A stretch of DNA of 12,521 bases, from assembly GCA_905197585.1 (NCBI GenBank), contig CAJJZO010000037.1, forward strand, positions 1 through 12,521, given 5' to 3'. The notes beneath the pieces are model-generated. The model worked only from the letters and a program-made list of their open reading frames with translations, made no database searches and was not told the origin of the DNA. Of this stretch, positions 1 through 6,028 are shown piece by piece. Source of the DNA: an uncultured Collinsella sp. (GTDB lineage: Bacteria > Actinomycetota > Coriobacteriia > Coriobacteriales > Coriobacteriaceae). Position numbers and translations under genes: made by a program. Each line of letters begins with the position of its first letter. Positions within the stretch are counted from its first letter, which is position 1.

Positions 1-23
1 GCGGCGCAATTTGGGGCGAGCCT

Positions 24-42
24 GGGGGCGAAGTCTGCCCCC
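24..42. other. GC-rich hairpin downstream of the ROK kinase
   Basis: GGGGGC (24-29) and GCCCCC (37-42) form a perfect 6-bp stem with a 7-base loop, 26 bases past the kinase stop codon. Neither strand carries a T-tract after it, so it is only a possible transcript-end hairpin. Nothing else is recognisable in positions 1-67. Confidence 0.3.
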
Positions 43-67
43 TTGTACCACCGCCCTCCTGCACCGA

Positions 68-1021
68 CTATTTACCGGCGGCGCGCAGGGCTACGTAGGC
101 GGCACCGATGATGCCGGCGTCGTTTCCGAGCGAAGCGACCTTAATGGGCGTCTCGCGCGAGGCAGAGAGCGCGTACTGCTTAAAGTGCTCGCGAACCTTG
201 TCGAGATAAACATCGGCCGAGGCAGACGCGCCGCCACCGATCAGGAACATCTCGGGGTCGACCACGTTGGCGATAAGCGCCAGGGCGCGGCCAAGGTAGT
301 CGGCCATGGTGTCGGCTGCGGCCAGCGCAAGCTTGTCGCCCTCGCGGCAGGCCTGGAACACGTCCTTGGAATCGGAGGGGCCGGTGAGCTCAATGGGCTC
401 GACACCCGCCTTCTTGCACTCGGCAAGGTAGTTGCTCACCACGCCGGTGGCGCTGGAATACTGCTCCAGATGGCCATGGCCGCCACAGCCGCAGGTGCGC
501 TCCTCGGCCGGGTTCAGGCACATGTGGCCAATCTCGCCGCCGGCGCCCACAACGCCCGATACCACGTCGCCGTTAACGATAACGCCGCCGCCCACGCCGG
601 TACCGATGGTGACCATCACCACGTTCTGCACGCCCTTGGCAGAACCGAGCCAGGCCTCGCCCATGGCAGCGGCGTTGGCATCGTTCTCATACTTAACGAC
701 CGCATCGGGGCAGTGCTTCTGAATGGCGACCCTCAGCTCGGGCAGGTTAATGGCAATGTTGGCCTTGACCTTGGCATCGCCCGACGCCGGGATGGGACAC
801 GGAACGGCCAGGCCAATGCCCGCCACAAAGGCACGCGGAATCTGTGCCTTGGCGACCACCTGGTCGATAGCCTCGGTCACCGCGGCAAAGCCCGCAGCGT
901 CAACGATAGGAGGCGTGGGCACGCTGGCCTTGGCAAGCAGGTTGCCGTCCTCGTCGAACAGGCCCTCCTTAACCGAAGTGCCGCCGACGTCGATGCCGAT
1001 GTAGTACTGCTTAGGTTCCAT
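68..1021 (-). CDS. ROK-family sugar kinase (glucokinase-like)
   Basis: The 317-residue protein is a full-length ROK kinase, which transfers phosphate from ATP to C6 of a free hexose in the cytoplasm. Visible motifs are the phosphate-binding IGIDVGGTSVK near residues 8-18, the catalytic END at 112-114 (Asp114 as base), TIGTGVGGG at 138-146, and the ROK zinc motif with His166, Cys177 and Cys179 followed by GGHGHLE. The zinc motif has His184 where many members have a third Cys. The chosen ATG is preceded by AAAGGTGGG at good spacing; an upstream in-frame ATG at 1048 lacks this. The gene lies downstream of the PTS unit but beyond a strong terminator, so it probably has its own promoter, though I see no convincing -35/-10 pair. 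In context it would phosphorylate the free hexose released by the 6-phospho-beta-glucosidase. Glucose is the default substrate. Mannose or fructose cannot be excluded, because the related gmuE gene of B. subtilis encodes a ROK protein annotated as a fructokinase. Confidence 0.9.
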   Translation of the reverse strand: MEPKQYYIGIDVGGTSVKEGLFDEDGNLLAKASVPTPPIVDAAGFAAVTEAIDQVVAKAQIPRAFVAGIGLAVPCPIPASGDAKVKANIAINLPELRVAIQKHCPDAVVKYENDANAAAMGEAWLGSAKGVQNVVMVTIGTGVGGGVIVNGDVVSGVVGAGGEIGHMCLNPAEERTCGCGGHGHLEQYSSATGVVSNYLAECKKAGVEPIELTGPSDSKDVFQACREGDKLALAAADTMADYLGRALALIANVVDPEMFLIGGGASASADVYLDKVREHFKQYALSASRETPIKVASLGNDAGIIGAAYVALRAAGK

Positions 1022-1075
1022 GGGAGCCCACCTTTCTCGTTTAAACATTGCCTGTATGGTACCGCTCTCAAGGCA

Positions 1076-1122
1076 AAAACCTACCAAAAAGGGACAGGTT
1101 TGTTTTGGCAGGTTTTATCTGG
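1076..1122. repeat. REP-like palindromic unit upstream of the ROK kinase
   Basis: Positions 1091-1114 match two arms upstream of the glucosidase gene (4968-4991 and 5028-5051 reversed) at 21 of 24 bases each; the shared core is GACRGKTTTGYTTTGGCRGG. Here the core's right part, TTTTGGCAGGTTTT (1103-1116), also pairs with AAAACCTACCAAAA (1076-1089) at 13 of 14 positions, giving a hairpin with a 13-base loop. It lies 55-95 bases upstream of the kinase start. It resembles dispersed REP sequences, but a shared regulatory element is an alternative. Confidence 0.55.
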
Positions 1123-1166
1123 GGTAACGCAATTGGCTGCCCAACAGGCCGCGCAAGACCATCCCC

Positions 1167-1204
1167 AAAAATAAAGGCGCCGGGAGGCGGAGGCTCCCGG
1201 CGCC
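1167..1204 (-). terminator. Rho-independent terminator of the PTS operon
   Basis: On the minus strand a perfect 11-bp stem, GGCGCCGGGAG paired with CTCCCGGCGCC (1176-1186 and 1194-1204), encloses a 7-base loop and is followed by TTTATTTTT (1175-1167). It sits 58 bases past the EIIA stop codon and should separate the PTS operon from the ROK kinase. Confidence 0.9.
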
Positions 1205-1262
1205 CGTCAAAGGGACTATGTTGTCTGTTGGACCGCACGGTCCGTCGCGGCGATAACGCCGA

Positions 1263-1595
1263 CTAGGCCTGAAGTGCCTGCAGCTGCTTGTGAACCTCGA
1301 TGAGCTCCGTCGCCATGACGCGCATGGTCTCGGTGCCGGCCATCTGGTCCTCGGCATGCAGCAAAATCAACGGGGCCTCGCCGTTACGCTCGCCGTTGGC
1401 CTCCTTCTTCAGAAGCCCCATGTGAACATCGTGGCCACCGTTATAGGCCTCGTCGCCCTGCTTGATAAGCTCCTCGGCGGCGTCAAAATCGCCCTCCTTG
1501 GCCTTTTGCACGGCATTGATGTACATGCTCTTGGCGGTACCGACGTAGCTGATGATCTCAAAGCAGGTCATCTGCAGTTCGTTCATATCCTCCAT
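1263..1595 (-). CDS. PTS lactose/cellobiose-family EIIA subunit
   Basis: This 110-residue cytoplasmic protein is the EIIA subunit of a lactose/cellobiose (Lac-family) PTS. It takes phosphate from HPr and passes it to the EIIB cysteine. The family phosphorylation site is visible as ILLHAEDQ, with His80 as the phospho-acceptor and Asp83 matching the metal-binding aspartate of the LacF trimer. Length agrees with the usual 100-115 residues. The start is uncertain. The chosen ATG lies 9 bases after the EIIB stop and has AGGTG 6 bases upstream; a GTG directly after the EIIB stop and an ATG six bases downstream are alternatives, but the latter has its GGAGG only 2 bases away. The tight packing with EIIB implies translational coupling. 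It is the last gene before the operon terminator. The family is clear, but the substrate cannot be read from EIIA alone. Confidence 0.93.
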   Translation of the reverse strand: MEDMNELQMTCFEIISYVGTAKSMYINAVQKAKEGDFDAAEELIKQGDEAYNGGHDVHMGLLKKEANGERNGEAPLILLHAEDQMAGTETMRVMATELIEVHKQLQALQA

Positions 1596-1604
1596 GCAGA
1601 GCAC

Positions 1605-1907
1605 CTAGCCCATCACGCTGACGCAGTGGTCGATGATGCCGGCAGCGTTCATGCGGCCGTAGTCGACCATGTTGATAACCTCAACCGGGAAGCGGCCGGC
1701 GGCCTCCTTCTCAAAATCGCCCTTGGTGTAGCCGATCTGCGGACCAAGCAGCAACATGTCGCACTCGTCCAGGTGATCGTGGGCCTCGTTCATGGGACGA
1801 GCCTCGACCTCAATATCCAGACCACGGTTTGCAACCTCGGCCTGCATCTTCTGGACCAGCAGGCTCGTGGACATACCGGCATTGCAGCAGAGCATGATCT
1901 TCTTCAT
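1605..1907 (-). CDS. PTS lactose/cellobiose-family EIIB subunit
   Basis: This 100-residue protein is the EIIB subunit, which carries phosphate on a cysteine and delivers it to the sugar bound by EIIC. The N-terminal phosphate loop LCCNAGMSTSLL is diagnostic. Cys8 aligns with the phospho-cysteine of E. coli ChbB (CSAGMSTS). The mid-protein LLLGPQIGY is also the family signature. The start codon has AAGGAGG 5 bases upstream, a strong ribosome binding site. It is encoded as a free-standing protein between EIIC and EIIA, the usual arrangement for cellobiose/chitobiose-type systems. A 158-base gap with a hairpin separates it from EIIC, so EIIA/EIIB and EIIC may be made in different amounts. Confidence 0.95.
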   Translation of the reverse strand: MKKIMLCCNAGMSTSLLVQKMQAEVANRGLDIEVEARPMNEAHDHLDECDMLLLGPQIGYTKGDFEKEAAGRFPVEVINMVDYGRMNAAGIIDHCVSVMG

Positions 1908-2004
1908 GGCTTCCTCCTTATAACTGCGCGGCGCGCAGACGACAACTGGTTTTATTCCTTGCGGCTATTGTGCCCTCTTTCTGCACCCTTACGCAGAAGA
2001 GAGA

Positions 2005-2037
2005 TGCGGGCACTGGCACCGCGTACCGGTGCTCGCA
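2005..2037. other. Intercistronic hairpin between EIIC and EIIB
   Basis: TGCGGGCACTGG (2005-2016) pairs with CCGGTGCTCGCA (2026-2037) over 12 positions when two G-U pairs are allowed, with a 9-base loop. On the minus strand it is followed by TCTCTCTTCTGCG, pyrimidine-rich but not a clean T-tract. It is either a weak attenuator or a structure that stabilises upstream mRNA. Confidence 0.45.
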
Positions 2038-2065
2038 AAGGTGAAAGGGACGAACGTTAGGCGTT

Positions 2066-3409
2066 CTACTCGGCGAAAGCCTCCTGCTTGGCGATTGCCT
2101 TCTCGGAAATCTTCATAAAGGGCAGGTAGACGGCCATGCCAATGACAATCTCGATAGCCTGCCACACGCCGGCGCGCCAGTCAAAGCCCGTAGCGAGCAG
2201 GGCATTGATGACGGGAGGCATGGTCCAGGGCACCTGGGCGATGCAGGGGCTGATGATGCCTGCGCAGGTAAGGCCATAGGTGATGCCGATGAACAGATCG
2301 GGAAGAAGAACGAACGGGATCATGAGCGGCAGGTTGTACACGATGGGGTAACCGTAGATAACCGGCTCGTTGATGTTGAACAGACCAGGCAGGATAGCCA
2401 TCTTGGAAACGGTCTCGGAAGCCTTGTTCTTGGAGAACAGGAGCGTGTCGAGCAGAAGCATGAGGGTGCAGCCCGAGCCGCCGATGAGGGCGAAGCTGTT
2501 AACGATCTGCATGTTCATGTAGTGATCGGGCTGGATGGTGCCACCGGCGGCAAAGGTAGCCATGTTGTCGACGATGAGCATGGTCAGGATCGGCTCGACG
2601 GTAGCGCCAGAGATGGTGGACTGGTGAATACCGACGCAGAACAGCAGGTTAGCAAGGGTGTAGATGAGGATAACAGCCCACGGACCGGCGTTCATGATGC
2701 TCTTGAGCGGGTTGGAGATGCACGTGGAGATGATGGTGCACAGATCGGTGCCGGCGCACACGGCGAGCAGGGCTGCGGCAAGAGCGAAGATCGCGAGGTT
2801 GAGCAGCATCGGGATCATGACGTTAAAGGAGTTGGAGACCGCGGGAGGCACGCCCTCGCCCAGCTTAACCTTGAGCTTCTCGACGCCAGAAATCTTGATG
2901 AAGAGCGAGACGGAAAGCAGGGCGATGATAATAGCCGAGAACAGACCGTTGGTGCCGGTGTTGGCAGTCGAAAGGGCGCCCGTGACCTCGGCGGAGGTGA
3001 TCTTGTCGGTGAGCAGTGGGCTCGTGGCGGCAAGCGAGGCGGTGATCTGCTGCGGCATCATGATGACGAAGGCAGAGATGGCGACGACCACGCAAGCGAG
3101 CGGGTTATCGAAACGCTTGTTCTTGGCGAGGCTGTAGCCAATCAATCCGGCCAAGATAATGGCAGAGACGTTGAGGGTGCCCAGCGTAATTGCCGAGCCC
3201 CACGTCTGAAGGTTGGCAAGGCCCGCCGCATCGACCGGGAACAGAGGGAACACGACGTTGTTAATAAGAACCGCGATACCCGCAAGGATATAGAGCGGCG
3301 TGATGGTCGCGAAGGCGTCACGCAGGGAACGCAGGTGAACCTGGTTTCCCACCTTCGCAGAGACCTCGGCAAACTTGTCGAGGAAGCTCTTTCCGTTGTC
3401 ACTGGCCAT
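2066..3409 (-). CDS. PTS lactose/cellobiose-family EIIC permease
   Basis: This 447-residue integral membrane protein is the EIIC transporter that binds a beta-linked disaccharide and presents it for phosphorylation by EIIB. Around ten hydrophobic segments are visible, for example near residues 35-57, 78-95, 105-120, 157-172, 197-220 and 243-262. Two functional sites of the ChbC family are present: GIHQSTISG with His262, and FNINEPVIYGYPIVYN with Glu348; these correspond to the His and Glu that contact the sugar in Bacillus cereus ChbC. The segment TGTNGLF (151-157) is also typical. Length matches the usual 430-450. AGGAG lies 5 bases before the ATG. The gene follows the glucosidase after 120 bases that contain short GC-rich hairpins but no terminator T-tract, so I infer one operon. 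Cellobiose-like, manno- or mixed gluco-manno-disaccharides are all possible substrates. Confidence 0.95.
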   Translation of the reverse strand: MASDNGKSFLDKFAEVSAKVGNQVHLRSLRDAFATITPLYILAGIAVLINNVVFPLFPVDAAGLANLQTWGSAITLGTLNVSAIILAGLIGYSLAKNKRFDNPLACVVVAISAFVIMMPQQITASLAATSPLLTDKITSAEVTGALSTANTGTNGLFSAIIIALLSVSLFIKISGVEKLKVKLGEGVPPAVSNSFNVMIPMLLNLAIFALAAALLAVCAGTDLCTIISTCISNPLKSIMNAGPWAVILIYTLANLLFCVGIHQSTISGATVEPILTMLIVDNMATFAAGGTIQPDHYMNMQIVNSFALIGGSGCTLMLLLDTLLFSKNKASETVSKMAILPGLFNINEPVIYGYPIVYNLPLMIPFVLLPDLFIGITYGLTCAGIISPCIAQVPWTMPPVINALLATGFDWRAGVWQAIEIVIGMAVYLPFMKISEKAIAKQEAFAE

Positions 3410-3491
3410 GATTGCTCCTAACTTTCAAATCCGGCCTTTTCCTATGCGCACGGTGGTCTGTCGCCCTCTGCCACCAGATGTGCCATGTGTT

Positions 3492-3524
3492 GCGCGCAGC
3501 GGCGCGCGGTCTGGGCGTTCGCCC
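3492..3524. other. Paired GC hairpins between glucosidase and EIIC
   Basis: Two small perfect hairpins sit just past the glucosidase stop: GCGCGC with loop AGCG (3492-3507) and GGGCG-TT-CGCCC (3513-3524). No T-tract follows either on the minus strand, so they look like mRNA-end or processing structures rather than terminators. Confidence 0.35.
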
Positions 3525-3529
3525 GTTCG

Positions 3530-4930
3530 CTAATCAACCACGTGAGTCGTGGCGACCTGCTTGAGCCAAGCTGCCGACTTCTTAAGGCGGCGCTTGTAGC
3601 CGTCCATGAGATCGACCTCGACAAAGCCGTAACGATTCTTAAAGGCATTGGCCCAAGACCAGTTATCGATGACGGCCCAGTAGTGATAGCCCCGGCACTT
3701 GGCGCCCTCGGCGATTGCCTTGGCAACCCACTCCAGGTGCTGACGTACAAAGTCGACGCGGTAGTCATCCTGGATGGTTCCTTCGGCGTCACGGTTCTTG
3801 TATTCGTCCATGATGCCGATGCCGTTCTCGGAAACGAACCACTCAAGATCGGGGTAGTTCTTAGCGCAGTCCATGCCAAAGTCGTAGAGGCCCTGCGGGT
3901 AGATCTCCCAGCCGCGGCTCTCGTTCATAACGGCGTCGGGCCATACGTACTCGTCGGCAAAGTGCGGCAGGCCGTACTGGTCGACCTTGCTCGCCGGCGC
4001 CTGAACACGCGTGGGGTGGTAGTAGTTGCAGCCGAGCCAGTCGACAACACCCTGCTTGAGGATCTCTTGGTCGCCGGCGCGGAACGGGAGCTTAACGCCG
4101 CCCTCGGCCAGGCTGTCGAGCACGTCGGCAGGAAGCTCGCCCTTGGTGATGAGGTCGAGCCACCAGCGGTTGTTGATGCCGCTGGTCATGCGCACGGCCT
4201 CGAGGTCCGCCTCGCTGGGGTTCTCCTTGGTGTAGACCGGGGTAAAGCAGTTGATCATGCCGATCTTGGCATCGGCGCGAATAGCGCCCTCGTCATAGGC
4301 GCGACGATAGTTGGCCACGGCCAGCGCGTGCGCCAGCGAGATGTGATACTGCACGGTGCGGGCGCGGTTGAAGTCGTGGAGCTGCGGGAACCACACGCCC
4401 TCCTGATAGCGCTGCTCGGGCTCGACGATGGGCTCGTTAAAGGTGAACCAGTACTTAATCTCCTGGCCAAACTCGTGGAAGGCGACGTCGGCGTAATGTG
4501 CGTAAGCCTCGACAACCTCACGGCTCTCCCAGCCGCCACGGTTAAAGAGGTAGGTGGGCATGTCAAAGTGGTACAAGTTGACAAACGGCTCCAAGCCGGC
4601 TTCGCGAGAGGCGCGGAACAACTCGTGATACCACGCGGCACCTTCCTCGTTGAGGTTGCCGTCGGCATCGAGCAGACGGCTCCACTGGATGGAAGTGCGA
4701 TAGGTATCCAGACCCAAGTCCTTCAAAATGCGAAGGTCTTCCTGGTACTTGGCCATAAAGTCATTGCCGGCGTAAGAGCCAACGCGGTTGTAGAACGAAC
4801 CCAGATCCTGGATGGACCAGGTGTCCCACAGGTTCTCGAGCTTGCCGCCCTGGTTCCACTGACCCTCAGTCTGCGGGCCGGACATAGCAGCGCCAAAGAA
4901 GAAGTCGTTGGGCAGCTGATACTGTGCCAT
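3530..4930 (-). CDS. GH1 6-phospho-beta-glucosidase
   Basis: This 466-residue cytoplasmic enzyme hydrolyses a 6-phospho-beta-glycoside imported by the PTS into a sugar-6-phosphate and a free sugar. It is a complete GH1 barrel: N-terminal FFFGAAMSGPQTEG, acid/base Glu166 in FTFNEP, and nucleophile Glu368 in FVSENG. The phosphate-site loop reads DNWSWANAFKNRYGF, with Ser425 where non-phospho GH1 enzymes have Glu (NFEW), which points to 6-phosphate substrates. The usual Lys one residue before RY is Asn432 here, with Lys431 just before it. The ATG has GAGGA 5 bases upstream; a TTG one codon earlier is rejected because it would shorten the spacing. It is the first gene of the PTS operon, divergent from the GntR gene. 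6-phospho-beta-galactosidase activity cannot be excluded from sequence alone. Confidence 0.93.
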   Translation of the reverse strand: MAQYQLPNDFFFGAAMSGPQTEGQWNQGGKLENLWDTWSIQDLGSFYNRVGSYAGNDFMAKYQEDLRILKDLGLDTYRTSIQWSRLLDADGNLNEEGAAWYHELFRASREAGLEPFVNLYHFDMPTYLFNRGGWESREVVEAYAHYADVAFHEFGQEIKYWFTFNEPIVEPEQRYQEGVWFPQLHDFNRARTVQYHISLAHALAVANYRRAYDEGAIRADAKIGMINCFTPVYTKENPSEADLEAVRMTSGINNRWWLDLITKGELPADVLDSLAEGGVKLPFRAGDQEILKQGVVDWLGCNYYHPTRVQAPASKVDQYGLPHFADEYVWPDAVMNESRGWEIYPQGLYDFGMDCAKNYPDLEWFVSENGIGIMDEYKNRDAEGTIQDDYRVDFVRQHLEWVAKAIAEGAKCRGYHYWAVIDNWSWANAFKNRYGFVEVDLMDGYKRRLKKSAAWLKQVATTHVVD

Positions 4931-4962
4931 CAAAGTCCTCGCTTTCGTGTTCTAGAGCTTCC

Positions 4963-5056
4963 GGTTGGAGACGGGTTTGCTTTGGCAGGTTATCCGGCGC
5001 GGGCGCGCACCGGCCATACCGATATCCAACCCGCCAAAACAAAACCGTCCCCAAAC
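4963..5056. repeat. Long imperfect inverted repeat in the operon leader (REP-like)
   Basis: The arms at 4963-4991 and 5028-5056 agree at 24 of 29 positions when one is reverse-complemented, separated by 36 bases. The core GACRGKTTTGYTTTGGCRGG recurs at 1091-1114. If the promoter at 5098-5125 is right, the whole element is transcribed in the glucosidase leader and could fold into a large hairpin just before the ribosome binding site. A REP/BIME-type mobile palindrome is the simplest reading. Confidence 0.6.
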
Positions 5057-5097
5057 GGTCGATCCTGTTGTGCAGAAGGATTCCGTTCGTTGCTTAA

Positions 5098-5125
5098 ACT
5101 ATAGCGCTCTAATTTTAAAAGTAAA
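5098..5125 (-). promoter_or_regulatory. Candidate promoter of the glucosidase-PTS operon
   Basis: On the minus strand TTTACT (5125-5120) and TATAGT (5103-5098) are spaced by 16 bases, a fair sigma70-type match (4/6 and 5/6). The AT-rich surroundings contrast with the genes. It would give a leader of about 160 bases. The octamer AAAAGTAA (5117-5124) overlaps its -35 box. Confidence 0.5.
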
Positions 5126-5204
5126 GCGTCTTTTTCTTTTTTCTTTCTCGAACTTCTTAGATAAAAGTAATATGGATGCCCTGTTGAGGGTTATACTTAC
5201 TTTT
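5117..5204. promoter_or_regulatory. Three AAAAGTAA sites, candidate operators of the GntR regulator
   Basis: The octamer AAAAGTAA occurs at 5117-5124 and 5163-5170 and, inverted as TTACTTTT, at 5197-5204. The last two form an inverted pair sharing wider ATA-AAAGTAA-TAT flanks. One site overlaps the -35 box of the operon promoter and one lies in the spacer of the gntR promoter, as expected for repression plus autoregulation. Assignment to this regulator is inference, and the AT-rich region could produce such repeats by chance. Confidence 0.4.
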
Positions 5205-5212
5205 TGTATTCA
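5184..5212 (+). promoter_or_regulatory. Candidate promoter of gntR
   Basis: TTGAGG (5184-5189) lies 17 bases before TATTCA (5207-5212), 22 bases ahead of the gntR start codon. The -35 match is fair and the -10 weak. TATACT at 5194 is an alternative -10 without a good -35. Confidence 0.3.
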
Positions 5213-5234
5213 TATATGTCGGAAAGGAGGTTCC

Positions 5235-5954
5235 ATGATTCCCAAATACGAGGCGATAGCTGCAGATATTCGTCGAAGTATCGAGGATGGCGCTCTTAAA
5301 CCGGGCGACAAGCTTCCCACCGTCGTTGAGTTCTGTGAGCTCTATAGCGTTTCCAAAATCACCGTCAAACGAGCTATCGAGCAAATCACCGAGGAAGGTC
5401 TTATTACCAGCCGTCGTGGATCGGGTACCTACGTTAAGGACACGGCGGGACTTCCCGGCCAGGCGTTTTTCCAGGGCAAAAACGACCGTGCCCAGGGCTT
5501 TTCGTATGAGCACCGCGGGGAGAAGGTGACCTCGGTGGTCTACGATTTCTCGATTGTTAATCCACCAGCGGACATCGCAGCCCAGCTGGGAATTGCCGAG
5601 GATGACTTTGCCTATCACATCGTGCGCGTGCGTCAGGCCGATGAGAAGCCCATCGTTATCGAGTACACCTACATGCCCCTCGAGCTGATTCCAGGCCTTA
5701 AAAAGAAGGACCTGTACGGATCGGTCTACCACTTCATCCGCGAGCAATGTGGGCTGAAGATTTCGAGCTTCCACCGTACCATTCGCGCCGTGGCAGCAAC
5801 CGAGGAAGAAGCCGAGCGCTTGGACACCAAGCCTGGCTCTCCCCTGCTCGAGCTCACCCAGATTGGCTTTTTGGACAGCGGCGCCGCCTTTGAGTATTCG
5901 GTCTCGCGCAACGTTGGCGACCGCTTTGAGTTGCACAACGTAACGTTGGCATAG
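5235..5954 (+). CDS. GntR-family (HutC/UTRA) transcriptional regulator
   Basis: This 239-residue protein has the two-domain plan of HutC-subfamily GntR regulators. Residues 5-67 form the winged helix-turn-helix (LPTVVEFCELYSVSKITVKR, then EEGLITSRRGSGTYV). Residues of about 90-235 form a UTRA effector-binding domain, which in this family usually senses a sugar phosphate. The length is typical. The ATG is preceded by GGAAAGGAGG 4 bases upstream; an in-frame upstream extension has no ribosome binding site. It is divergent from the glucosidase-PTS operon and shares a 304-base control region with it, which suggests it represses that operon and itself, with induction by the phosphorylated disaccharide or its product. 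The manA gene follows after 74 bases and may be co-transcribed. A comparable HutC protein, GmuR, controls the B. subtilis glucomannan operon. Effector and operators are not established here. Confidence 0.92.
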   Translation: MIPKYEAIAADIRRSIEDGALKPGDKLPTVVEFCELYSVSKITVKRAIEQITEEGLITSRRGSGTYVKDTAGLPGQAFFQGKNDRAQGFSYEHRGEKVTSVVYDFSIVNPPADIAAQLGIAEDDFAYHIVRVRQADEKPIVIEYTYMPLELIPGLKKKDLYGSVYHFIREQCGLKISSFHRTIRAVAATEEEAERLDTKPGSPLLELTQIGFLDSGAAFEYSVSRNVGDRFELHNVTLA

Positions 5955-5969
5955 GTTTTTGTAGTCATC

Positions 5970-6005
5970 CGGGCGCTCGCTTTGAGCTGTTTTGTGCAGC
6001 GCCCG
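5970..6005. other. Hairpin between gntR and manA
   Basis: CGGGCGCT (5970-5977) and AGCGCCCG (5998-6005) are perfectly complementary across a 20-base loop. No T-tract follows on either strand, so transcription probably continues from gntR into manA. It ends 23 bases before the manA start. Confidence 0.35.
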
Positions 6006-6028
6006 CACAACACAATGGGGGTATAAAC

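Noticed and set aside
1043..1071. TTGAGA with a downstream hexamer as a promoter of the ROK kinase
   Set aside because: At 17-18 base spacing the -10 candidates ATGTTT and TGTTTA match consensus at only one or two positions.
11..1174. A 387-codon open frame on the plus strand over the ROK kinase
   Set aside because: It is the antisense of a gene with all ROK motifs, has no ribosome binding site, and resembles no family. GC-rich codon usage keeps the opposite frame open.
2522..5104. Long plus-strand open frames opposite EIIC and the GH1 gene
   Set aside because: They mirror well-identified minus-strand genes, are of biased composition and have no domain that I recognise.
4931..5234. Riboswitch or BglG/LicT-type antiterminator leader
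   Set aside because: The leader's structure is explained by the inverted repeat. I see no overlapping terminator with a T-tract and no antiterminator protein gene.
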